NCBI GenBank assembly: GCA_903884005.1
Contig: CAISDA010000005.1
Span: forward strand, 51,713-115,712
DNA from: an uncultured Ignavibacteriota bacterium
GTDB taxonomy: Bacteria > Bacteroidota > Ignavibacteria > UBA10030 > UBA8401
Reading direction: 5' to 3'
DNA: 64,000 bases
Position 1 is the first letter of the stretch. Each line of letters starts with the position of its first letter. The position numbers and the translations under genes were made by a program. Shown piece after piece: positions 9,851-17,528 of the stretch. Below the pieces are notes generated by a model, which was given only the letters and a program-made list of their open reading frames with translations, was not told the origin of the DNA and made no database searches.

Positions 9851-11734
9851 TTATTTCAACAGCAGCATCTTGCGCGATTGGACGAACGATCCCGCCGTGA
9901 GCATGCAAATGTAGACTCCGCTCGAGAGCGCCGACGCGTCGAAGTGCACTGCATACTTTCCCGCAGGCTCGGTTTCGTTGACAAGCGTGGCCACCGTGCG
10001 CCCAAGCACATCATGCACGGAGAGCAGCACGGTCTCTCGTTGAGCAAGAGAGTACGACACCGTGGTGGACGGATTGAACGGATTGGGATAAATGCCGGAC
10101 AATTCACATTTCTCGGGTACGGCGCCGGGTTCGTGAAATTGCCGGTCGACCGAAAGCACAACTTCCGGAGATAAGGCGCGGTTCACCAGCAGCATCACCG
10201 CATCGGCGGTGACGTACCGCCCCGGTTCCAGCTTGCTGTTGTCGATCTTCATGACCGGCCGCGTTCCCGCCTCGCGGTACACCGTCCCAATTTTCTGCCA
10301 TCCTTTTTTCGTGAGATCGCTTTGGTCGACTGTTACCTTTACAGAATCCTTCTGCGAGTAGAGCGTATAGACAGCCTGCTGCGTCCACGGTGTGTTCGGA
10401 ACGGAATATGCATAGACGTCGTAGTATGCAGCGGTGCTGATGGCGAACGAGTACACAATGGAGGCCGCATTCAGCGTATCGGCGGTGCGGAGGATCGCCC
10501 CCTGATATCCCTTCATCGAATATGTCTGCCAAGCGCCCGATGTGCGCGCGTCGGCGTCTGTCTCATTCTGGATCTGCGCCTTCGGTCTCCATAATTTCCC
10601 ATTGCGATACGGCAGACGGGCAGGCGTTTTATACTGGCCATTCTTGAGGAAAGTGCCGACGCGGTCCGCATTGGCGCGCAATCCTTCGTAAAAGAACTGG
10701 CACTCCCCCTTCACGCCTTTGGCGCGATTCGCCGAGATCATCTGCCCAAGGAATGTCGTATCGACAACATATGTTCCGACTCTGGAAAGAATGCCGGCGG
10801 CATACGCGGATGGATTCAGCCGTCCGATATCGCTCCAGGATTGATTGAGCGCATACGTGTAGTCGGAAATATTATACTGGTAGAGCTGCGGGATCAAATT
10901 ATCGGCGAGTCCCAATTGCATCCACTTCTTCGAGTCCTGCAGCAGCTGCGGATAGCCCCAGCTGTTCGGCGTCGGTGCAACAGAAAGGATCATGTTGGCG
11001 CTCCGCGCCTTGACTGAATCGCGCAGCGCGGCAAGATACTGCGTCATCTTGTCTGCGCGCCACTGCATCCACGCCGCATTATTATAATCGGTCGGTGGGA
11101 CGGCTCCGGCATGCTCCGCCTTGTAGATGGCAACGGTCACCGAGTCGTACCCGCCTTCAACAGGCATGGCAGGCAGGCGGTCGTCGCCCTGTATACCGTC
11201 GACGTCGTACGTGTCCATCACCTCGGTCAACAGCGAGGTCATGAATCGCTGCGGACCAGGATTGATGGCGGACATCCAATCGAATCCATTGTCGACGACC
11301 AACGCACCCCCGCTGGTTTTCAATGCCCATGCGGGATACTTGGCAATGATGTGGCCGCCATTCAAACTGTATGAGGTCGAGAATCCGAATTCAAACCAGG
11401 GTATCACTTCAATGCCGTTGCGATGCGCTTCGATGATCAATCGGGATAGAAAGTCGCGGTTGACGAATGGCGACGACGGCAGCACCGCTTCCCCGAATTC
11501 CCGTTTCATCACCGGGCTGGGATACAGCGTGTATCCCTTGTTATAGACAACCGGAAAGACGACGTTCACGCCGATCGACGCAAGATAGTCCATCGCATCG
11601 ATGATGCCCTGGTCCGAGGAAAGGACATTGCTGTCCACGTTCGTTATCCAGACGCCACGGAGTTCATCGGCCACTTGCGCCGTGAGCGTCAGGGAACAAC
11701 AACCAAGCATACAGAGAACTACAAATCGCTTCAC
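9851..11734 (-). CDS. GHL10-family glycosidase-like protein with T9SS sorting domain (paralogue 2)
   Basis: A protein of 627 residues starting at a GTG (11734) directly followed by a signal peptide (MKRFVVLCMLGCCSLTLTAQ). The domain order equals that of the gene at 7804-9714: a GHL10 barrel (LRGVWITNVDSNVLSSDQG, GIEVIPWFEFGFSTS, VDGIQGDDRLPAMPVEGGYDS), a golvesin-like beta domain (YDVYAYSVPNTPWTQ to GRYVTADAVML) and a T9SS sorting domain (GIYPNPFNPSTTVSY to KMLLLK). It would be exported across the outer membrane and act on extracellular glycan. The stop codon of the upstream paralogue is 13 bp before this start, so the two are co-transcribed. Confidence 0.88.
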   Translation of the reverse strand: MKRFVVLCMLGCCSLTLTAQVADELRGVWITNVDSNVLSSDQGIIDAMDYLASIGVNVVFPVVYNKGYTLYPSPVMKREFGEAVLPSSPFVNRDFLSRLIIEAHRNGIEVIPWFEFGFSTSYSLNGGHIIAKYPAWALKTSGGALVVDNGFDWMSAINPGPQRFMTSLLTEVMDTYDVDGIQGDDRLPAMPVEGGYDSVTVAIYKAEHAGAVPPTDYNNAAWMQWRADKMTQYLAALRDSVKARSANMILSVAPTPNSWGYPQLLQDSKKWMQLGLADNLIPQLYQYNISDYTYALNQSWSDIGRLNPSAYAAGILSRVGTYVVDTTFLGQMISANRAKGVKGECQFFYEGLRANADRVGTFLKNGQYKTPARLPYRNGKLWRPKAQIQNETDADARTSGAWQTYSMKGYQGAILRTADTLNAASIVYSFAISTAAYYDVYAYSVPNTPWTQQAVYTLYSQKDSVKVTVDQSDLTKKGWQKIGTVYREAGTRPVMKIDNSKLEPGRYVTADAVMLLVNRALSPEVVLSVDRQFHEPGAVPEKCELSGIYPNPFNPSTTVSYSLAQRETVLLSVHDVLGRTVATLVNETEPAGKYAVHFDASALSSGVYICMLTAGSFVQSRKMLLLK

Positions 11735-11747
11735 GCCAACTCCATTG

Positions 11748-12878
11748 TCATTGTGTCACAGAGGGAAAATCCGCATGCTCTTTATACAGTGTTTTGAAAA
11801 ATGCGGGATATCGTTTCAATCCTTCATAGAAAAAAAATACTTCGCCGCGAATTCCGTTGCGACGGTTTTCTTCGATCATCTGCCGAAGCAATGATTCGGA
11901 CGGATAGTAGCTGCCGACCTTCAGCAGAATGCCCGGGTAGCAGCGATCGCGTTTGTCCCGATCCACCTGACCGGCGTATATGGCGTGCAGCTCGCTGCAA
12001 TACGGAGCCATGTCGTAGCGATAGACTTGGGGAATGACAAGGTCCGCATAGCCGCCATTGATCCATGCCGGCCAATCCTGCAGGTACTCTTCCTTGCTCC
12101 ACGGGTAGATGCTCGGCGCCATCGTGACAAGAATATCGCGGTTGAATGCTTTCACCGTACGATAGAGGCGTTTCATGAATACATTCAACAGATCAGCACG
12201 CCACTGCACCCATGCCGTATCCCGGCAGTCGGCCGGAGGGTTGTGTCCGTTGTGGTCCGCACGGTAGAAGCCGACGGTCACACTGTCGTATCCGCTTTCG
12301 CTTGGCATCGCCGGCAGACGGTCGTCCCCTTGAATACCGTCGACTGGATATTTTGTCACAACTTCCATGACGAGCGAGATCATAAAATCCTGCACGCCGG
12401 GATGAAACCCGTTCATCCACTCAAAGCCGCTCTTCGAGACGAGGCTTCCTTCGGCAGTGCGAGACGCCCACTCCGGTTTCAATCGAATGAGCATCCCGCC
12501 GTTTTCCTGGTACGAAGCGGCGAAGCCGAACTCGAACCACGCAATGACCTTGATATGTTTCGCGTGCGCCGCGTCGATCAATTCGCGCAGCGGATCGCGG
12601 CCAATGAATTGCGTGTCTATCGCCACGCCGGTCAAGCGCTTCATGATGGCGCTCGGGTAGGTCGTCATCGCCTTGTTCCACGTCACGACAAAGATTGCAT
12701 TGATGCCGGTTTCCGAACAGAGTGCAACGGCGTCCTCAATGTTTTTTGTGGAATTGAGCACCTTGCTGTCCACATTGGTCAGCCAAACGCCGCGGATGGC
12801 CGTCACAGACTCGCCGGCGGCGAGCGATTGAGCGCCGATGCACAGAGCGATCACACATGCAATAAATTTCATAGACAT
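11748..12878 (-). CDS. GHL10-family glycosidase-like protein without sorting domain (paralogue 3)
   Basis: A protein of 376 residues with a signal peptide (MSMKFIACVIALCIGAQSLAA) and only the GHL10 barrel: IRGVWLTNVDSKVL, GINAIFVVTWNKAMTTYPS, IKVIAWFEFGFAASY, VDGIQGDDRLPAMPSESGYDS. It ends shortly after the barrel (FFFYEGLKRYPAFF) and lacks both the golvesin-like and the T9SS domains of its neighbours, so it should stay in the periplasm. That gives the tandem set two surface enzymes and one periplasmic enzyme. It is nearly contiguous with the gene ending at 12885. Confidence 0.87.
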   Translation of the reverse strand: MSMKFIACVIALCIGAQSLAAGESVTAIRGVWLTNVDSKVLNSTKNIEDAVALCSETGINAIFVVTWNKAMTTYPSAIMKRLTGVAIDTQFIGRDPLRELIDAAHAKHIKVIAWFEFGFAASYQENGGMLIRLKPEWASRTAEGSLVSKSGFEWMNGFHPGVQDFMISLVMEVVTKYPVDGIQGDDRLPAMPSESGYDSVTVGFYRADHNGHNPPADCRDTAWVQWRADLLNVFMKRLYRTVKAFNRDILVTMAPSIYPWSKEEYLQDWPAWINGGYADLVIPQVYRYDMAPYCSELHAIYAGQVDRDKRDRCYPGILLKVGSYYPSESLLRQMIEENRRNGIRGEVFFFYEGLKRYPAFFKTLYKEHADFPSVTQ

Positions 12879-12884
12879 TCCAGT

Positions 12885-13631
12885 TTAAAATTCCGCCCGC
12901 AGTCCGATGCGGAACGAGACGAATTGCATGCCGGCGACATTTTCCAGGTCCAGATCGAGCGTCTGCCACAACTCTCCCACAATGAGTTTATAATCGACTC
13001 CAGCCACGAACCAAAGCGGGTCCGCCACCTTCACTGCAATATCCATCCCGACATTAAACGTGCCGTTCCAGTCCGCTTGACGGATGGCAGGCACTGCAAG
13101 ATCATTGGTTTTCACTCTGTGCCCGGTCGCTGCGCTGTCCACGAAGAGCGAGTCGTAATAGGCGCCGCGCGTATGCACCCAATTCACAAATCCGAAGCCG
13201 ACGACGGCATGCGATTCAACAGAGGGGCCGCGCAGAAGATTCAGCATGGCTTCGGCGGTCAGGCTTGCCGCGGTGAGCTTCATGGTGAGCTTCGTCAGCG
13301 GTACGGCGTAGTGCTCTGCTGCCGTTCCCTGTCCCAGCGTCACGGTCTTATGAAGCGCGTCGGTGTTCAACGTGTTGAGCTCAAAATATTCGAATTTACC
13401 CACCCATGTCCACTGGCTGCTGACCTCCCCGCCGGCATAGGCCATGCCGCCGAACGATCCGAGAAAACGGTCGTGAAGCGAACCGATCGGCAGATTGTAC
13501 ACGGTTCCCGCACCGACGATTGCCGGACGCACCTGCGCACGCAGCGGGTGCACTGAAACGGCGCAGAGAACAAAAAGCAGCATGCGGGCTGCTGCGGTAT
13601 TGCAACGTAGGGTCGAGTTGTGCATTTTCAT
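12885..13631 (-). CDS. Predicted outer-membrane beta-barrel protein
   Basis: About 248 residues starting at the ATG at 13631 (MKMHNSTLRCN), with a signal peptide ending near HPLRAQ. The body alternates polar and hydrophobic residues with many aromatic and glycine positions (FLGSFGGMAYAGGEVSSQWTW, SHAVVGFGFVNWVHTRG) and ends in a phenylalanine (SFRIGLRAEF), as outer-membrane barrels do. I recognise no family. It sits between a second small barrel gene and the glycosidase-like genes, with short gaps, so it is probably part of the same uptake or secretion machinery. Confidence 0.6.
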   Translation of the reverse strand: MKMHNSTLRCNTAAARMLLFVLCAVSVHPLRAQVRPAIVGAGTVYNLPIGSLHDRFLGSFGGMAYAGGEVSSQWTWVGKFEYFELNTLNTDALHKTVTLGQGTAAEHYAVPLTKLTMKLTAASLTAEAMLNLLRGPSVESHAVVGFGFVNWVHTRGAYYDSLFVDSAATGHRVKTNDLAVPAIRQADWNGTFNVGMDIAVKVADPLWFVAGVDYKLIVGELWQTLDLDLENVAGMQFVSFRIGLRAEF

Positions 13632-13671
13632 TTCCGATTTTGTTCCTGTGTGCATGCCGGGATTGACGATT

Positions 13672-14415
13672 TCAATACAGAAAATCAACACCGAGACGGA
13701 CATCCATTTCATTTTCGAAAGGGAAGGCGGCATAGGCGGCTTGATTCACCGAGGAGACATACTGCGTATATTTGGCGGCGACAGAGACATCGACATCCGA
13801 GAACACCCGGTATTGCAGCATGCATCCTATGCCGGCATGAACGATCGTTCCTTTTTTCGCCGGCGCAAAGTTGCGGAAATTGTATGTGAACGAATAATTC
13901 GCAGCCGCAAATGTTTTTGTCCATGTCTCGTCCGCATACAATCGGCGTGTGTAGAACGACACACCACCCGCCACCGACGGCGTGATCACGAATTTTTCCG
14001 CGGGGACGAACGCATAGTCGAGATGAAGGGCCACGGGAATGAGATCCATTTTTTGCACGGATCCGATGACCGATGTCAACGACGGGTCCGCCCGCATGTC
14101 CGCCTGGATCTTGTTCAGATACCGGTCGTTCCAGAACGACCAGCCCCAGCCGACCAGCTGATCGGTCTGGTCGATCGAGTACAGCACGTATCCGCCGCGA
14201 ATGCCGATGGACACGCGTTCGGCAAGCGCATAGGTAATATCCACGCCGCCGCCGACACCGTTGATGTGCTCCACGGCCAGGCGTTTCGCGAAGGGATTCG
14301 CGTAGTGCGTATACACCTCGATCGCCTTGAGCTGCGCGGCGGCGTTGATGGACATCAGCAGCGTTGCACACAACAGCGCCGCTGGAAGAATGCGTCGTGC
14401 CGAGATCCGTGTCAT
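13672..14415 (-). CDS. Predicted outer-membrane beta-barrel protein
   Basis: About 247 residues from the ATG at 14415 (MTRISARRILPAALLCATLL), with a signal peptide ending near INAAAQ. The rest resembles a small outer-membrane barrel: GVGGGVDITYALAERVSIGIRG, LHLDYAFVPAEKFVITPSVAGG, and a terminal aromatic residue (VRLGVDFLY). No family can be named with certainty. It lies between the PorV-like gene and another barrel gene. A TTG at 14439 would extend it into the preceding gene and was rejected. Confidence 0.6.
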   Translation of the reverse strand: MTRISARRILPAALLCATLLMSINAAAQLKAIEVYTHYANPFAKRLAVEHINGVGGGVDITYALAERVSIGIRGGYVLYSIDQTDQLVGWGWSFWNDRYLNKIQADMRADPSLTSVIGSVQKMDLIPVALHLDYAFVPAEKFVITPSVAGGVSFYTRRLYADETWTKTFAAANYSFTYNFRNFAPAKKGTIVHAGIGCMLQYRVFSDVDVSVAAKYTQYVSSVNQAAYAAFPFENEMDVRLGVDFLY

Positions 14416-14435
14416 GGTATGGAACGGGAGGATGT

Positions 14436-15386
14436 TCAATTGAACCCCACTTGAAGAGTCATTCGTAAAATTGTGCCGAGACGGCCATAATCGGAGTATG
14501 CCAGATCGAGCGTCACGGGCATGGGCAAATGGGGATTCAACCCGAGACCTATGCTGTACGATTCTTCATCGTAGAAAAATTTATACCCCGCGCGAAGCGC
14601 GATCGTGTTCTGCCAGCTGTATTCCGATCCGATGTTCACCTTTTCATTCCCGTCGTTCGGATGGCGGGCTTCTGCCATCAGCGTGAGCCGGTGGTCGGAC
14701 GATGCATTGCCAAACGCCTCGACAGCCATGCCGAGTTTGAACACGGCGGGCATCTTGAATTCGTCGTTGATGAATTTTGCATTGACGCCGAAATTTTGTA
14801 TGGCCGCAGCGATCCTCATCGTGCCGAGGCCCGTGTTATAGAGGACGCCCGCATCGAGCACAACATTGCTCGCCTTATACACGTCGATTCGTTCCTGCAC
14901 GTACTTGATCGTCGTGCCGAACGAAAATTGATCGGTTAGCATGCGGGAATACGTGACGCCCAGCGCCGTCGCGTTCGCGTTGAACGTGCCGACAACATCG
15001 TACACCTGCTGGTTTGCCGCAACGACCGTACGGGGCATGGCCCCGTAATCGAACAGCACCAACCCGACGCCGATAACGCCGGCATCGGTCTTGATGGCGA
15101 AGCTGGAGCTGTAGTTTTTGATCTCCGCAAACCACGGAGCGTAGGATGCGGAGAACGATTGCTCCTGCATGGTGAACCCGAGGGCTGCGGGATTATTGAA
15201 GACCGCCGATGAATTCTCATCTGTCAAGGCAAGGGACGCCTCGCCGAGGGCCGCCGTTCGCGCAGCGGCGGGCACTTCAAGAAAGATGAACCCGGCCGTC
15301 GCTGTTTTCTTGAACTCCTGCGCCTGCACACGCGTTGATACCAGCACGAGGAGTGATGCAATGAGTATTTTTGATGTGTGTCCCAT
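14436..15386 (-). CDS. PorV/PorQ-like outer-membrane protein
   Basis: About 316 residues with a signal peptide (MGHTSKILIASLLVLVSTRVQAQ; an ATG at 15407 is also possible). The start of the mature protein has the PorV/PorQ (UPF0164) pattern: GFIFLEVPAAARTAALGEASLAL followed by NSSAVFNNPAALGF. The barrel body ends LQVGFN. PorV proteins bind the sorting domains of T9SS cargo and shuttle them to the attachment machinery. Since adjacent genes encode T9SS cargo, this may be a cluster-specific cargo carrier rather than the housekeeping PorV; that is inference. Confidence 0.78.
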   Translation of the reverse strand: MGHTSKILIASLLVLVSTRVQAQEFKKTATAGFIFLEVPAAARTAALGEASLALTDENSSAVFNNPAALGFTMQEQSFSASYAPWFAEIKNYSSSFAIKTDAGVIGVGLVLFDYGAMPRTVVAANQQVYDVVGTFNANATALGVTYSRMLTDQFSFGTTIKYVQERIDVYKASNVVLDAGVLYNTGLGTMRIAAAIQNFGVNAKFINDEFKMPAVFKLGMAVEAFGNASSDHRLTLMAEARHPNDGNEKVNIGSEYSWQNTIALRAGYKFFYDEESYSIGLGLNPHLPMPVTLDLAYSDYGRLGTILRMTLQVGFN

Positions 15387-15446
15387 ACTGAGTCTGTTCG
15401 CCTGCATGGTGTTTAAAAAATGAAATCGTTGTCCGCTCTCTGCGCC

Positions 15447-17489
15447 CTAGCGGACAATTGCGAGCTTGCCGGTCTTTGTACCCGCCGGCGATTCAAGATG
15501 ATAGACATAGATACCGCTCTTCACGAATTGGCCGAAATCCGTGACCTGATCCCACGCTACGATGGATCCGACATCGCTGCCGACTGTGATCGTCTTTACC
15601 AGATCGCCGCGCACCGAGTAGATCCGTATCGTGCAGGGATTCGGAATATTCACGAACTGGATATTGTCCCCCGCACCCGGCTGCGATGAACCGGCACCGA
15701 TGACGAACGGATTCGGCACCACGAGCACATCGTTCACCGATTGCGTCGGAGGCAATGTGGCAACGAAAGGATTTGCAGTCCGATTAGCGAAGATCGACGT
15801 CTCCATTGGCGCAATGTTTGTCAGCGTCTGCACACCGGTCCATACGGTGCGAATGGTGTTGAACGCTGTCAGCGCATAATAATATCCTTTGCCGATGCTG
15901 ATCGAGGAATCGACGTATGTATAGCGAGTGCCGACGTAGTACCGGGCATCGGCCTTTCGCACCGTATCCACGATAGTCCATGGCCCGATGGGCAGGTACC
16001 CCGATCGGTAGACGATGTAGCCGGCAAGATTTTTTGAGCCGTCATACGCGTCGGGAAGTGTTTCCGCTTCGTTCGTCCAGCTGATCACATTCGCCACGCG
16101 GCGGCTCCCCCTGTTATAGTCGACCGCGAATTTCGGAGCAGCGGGGGGATTGGGATGTGAGTAGAGGTTGTCGAATGTGAACTGCGCACGCGTGACCGTT
16201 GCATTGAACGCCTTGCGTGCGTCTGCAGCCATGGCGCTCGCCGTGTTGTTCTTCGGGTCGATGGCACGACTGTACTCCACGCCGTCCACCGCTTCGGCGA
16301 CAACGATGCGAATGGAATCGCCCGGCAGAATGTTCCAGGGACCGAGGGACATCAGCGACCACATGCGCGATCGTTTCATGAAGAGCGTGTCGCCCGAGCT
16401 TGCGACAAAATGATAAGTGTTGCGTATGTCCTTTAACACGGCATACATCGGCTCCGGCAGCGAGGGAATGTTGGTGAACGGCCCCAGGTCGCGGGTGTTG
16501 TCGGCCGCAGACCATCCGTATTGAGAAACACCGTTGACTATGCCATTTTTGTTCTTCGTCGCAGACAGGAGCGAAAATCCGGCAATGGCCGGTGCAAGAT
16601 ATTCGCCGGTGGGCGTTCCGTTGACGATCGGCCCCATGGACGCGGCCAGTCCCATCTCCTCGTTCACTCCGCCTGCGGTCGTGGGATCGTCGACGGCTCT
16701 TCCCAGAATTGTCCTGCGCGCGGCATCGTAGGTAAACTGCGTATTGCGGGCGCCCGGCGTGAGCGATGGATTCAGTACGGTCCACTCGCGCGAATTGCAA
16801 TGAATGCCGTACGTCAGCATCGAATAAAAATCGTAGAGCGTATCGGCGACAAACCTGCCCGCCGGCGCGGCAGCCCGCACTTCTGCGGAAATATTCTTGA
16901 TCACATAATCGACGATCACGTAATTTTCATCCGTTTTCGAACCGCTCCATTGATGCACCGTCCTCGTCACACGGACCGGAAGCATCACCTTGTACATTTC
17001 TATATTCTTGTCCGTGTAGTTTTTGTTGTATTCCCACACCGTCTTGAACACCTGCTCTCCGCTGTGCGCGTCGGATTGCACCCAATAGTTGGCGCCGGTC
17101 GGATAGACCTCTTTGTTGGTCGTCACGACATACTTCGAATTTGCGCCGTCTGCAATGGAACTCGCAGAGATGGCCCAGTCATCCACCGTAATGACGCTGT
17201 CCTTGCTCCACTTGGCGCCCACATACATGCCGCCGGACACCAGATACGACGCCGACCCTCCGAGATTGTCGTTGATCAGGCTCGGATCGAAGCCGGGCCA
17301 ATCCAGCCCGACTCCCTTCTTTCCCCAATCTCCGAAGGGCGGGCCCGATTTTCCGTACGAGTAGGACTGCCACAATTTTCCCCGGTTGAGCACCATCAGG
17401 GCGGAGCTCTGCACTTGTGCCTGCACTTCGCACAGACACATCGCCGCGATCAGCACCAGGGCGATATAATGTTCATTGAGTTTCTTCAT
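15447..17489 (-). CDS. Large exported protein with a T9SS-type C-terminal domain
   Basis: A 680-residue protein with a signal peptide (MKKLNEHYIALVLIAAMCLC...EVQAQ). The central part (NRGKLWQSYSYGKSGPPFGD, KDSVITVDDWAISAS, SGDTLFMKRSRMWSLM) matches no domain that I can name. Around residues 455-560 there is a fibronectin-like stretch (NVISWTNEAETLPDAYDGSK, GYYYALTAFN). The C-terminus (VVPNPFVIGAGSSQ, CTIRIYSVRGDLVKTI, SGIYVYHLESPAGTKTGKLA) is a FlgD/T9SS-like sorting module. It lies immediately downstream of a TonB-dependent receptor and upstream of a PorV-like protein, so it may be a surface lipid- or glycan-handling partner of that receptor. Confidence 0.78.
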   Translation of the reverse strand: MKKLNEHYIALVLIAAMCLCEVQAQVQSSALMVLNRGKLWQSYSYGKSGPPFGDWGKKGVGLDWPGFDPSLINDNLGGSASYLVSGGMYVGAKWSKDSVITVDDWAISASSIADGANSKYVVTTNKEVYPTGANYWVQSDAHSGEQVFKTVWEYNKNYTDKNIEMYKVMLPVRVTRTVHQWSGSKTDENYVIVDYVIKNISAEVRAAAPAGRFVADTLYDFYSMLTYGIHCNSREWTVLNPSLTPGARNTQFTYDAARRTILGRAVDDPTTAGGVNEEMGLAASMGPIVNGTPTGEYLAPAIAGFSLLSATKNKNGIVNGVSQYGWSAADNTRDLGPFTNIPSLPEPMYAVLKDIRNTYHFVASSGDTLFMKRSRMWSLMSLGPWNILPGDSIRIVVAEAVDGVEYSRAIDPKNNTASAMAADARKAFNATVTRAQFTFDNLYSHPNPPAAPKFAVDYNRGSRRVANVISWTNEAETLPDAYDGSKNLAGYIVYRSGYLPIGPWTIVDTVRKADARYYVGTRYTYVDSSISIGKGYYYALTAFNTIRTVWTGVQTLTNIAPMETSIFANRTANPFVATLPPTQSVNDVLVVPNPFVIGAGSSQPGAGDNIQFVNIPNPCTIRIYSVRGDLVKTITVGSDVGSIVAWDQVTDFGQFVKSGIYVYHLESPAGTKTGKLAIVR

Positions 17490-17528
17490 GGCATCAGGTT
17501 CATTCGTGACAAAGGTGAAAATATTCGT

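Noticed and set aside
11985..13556. Plus-strand open frame of 523 codons opposite the third GHL10 gene and a barrel gene
   Set aside because: Shadow of minus-strand coding sequence; no recognisable motif.
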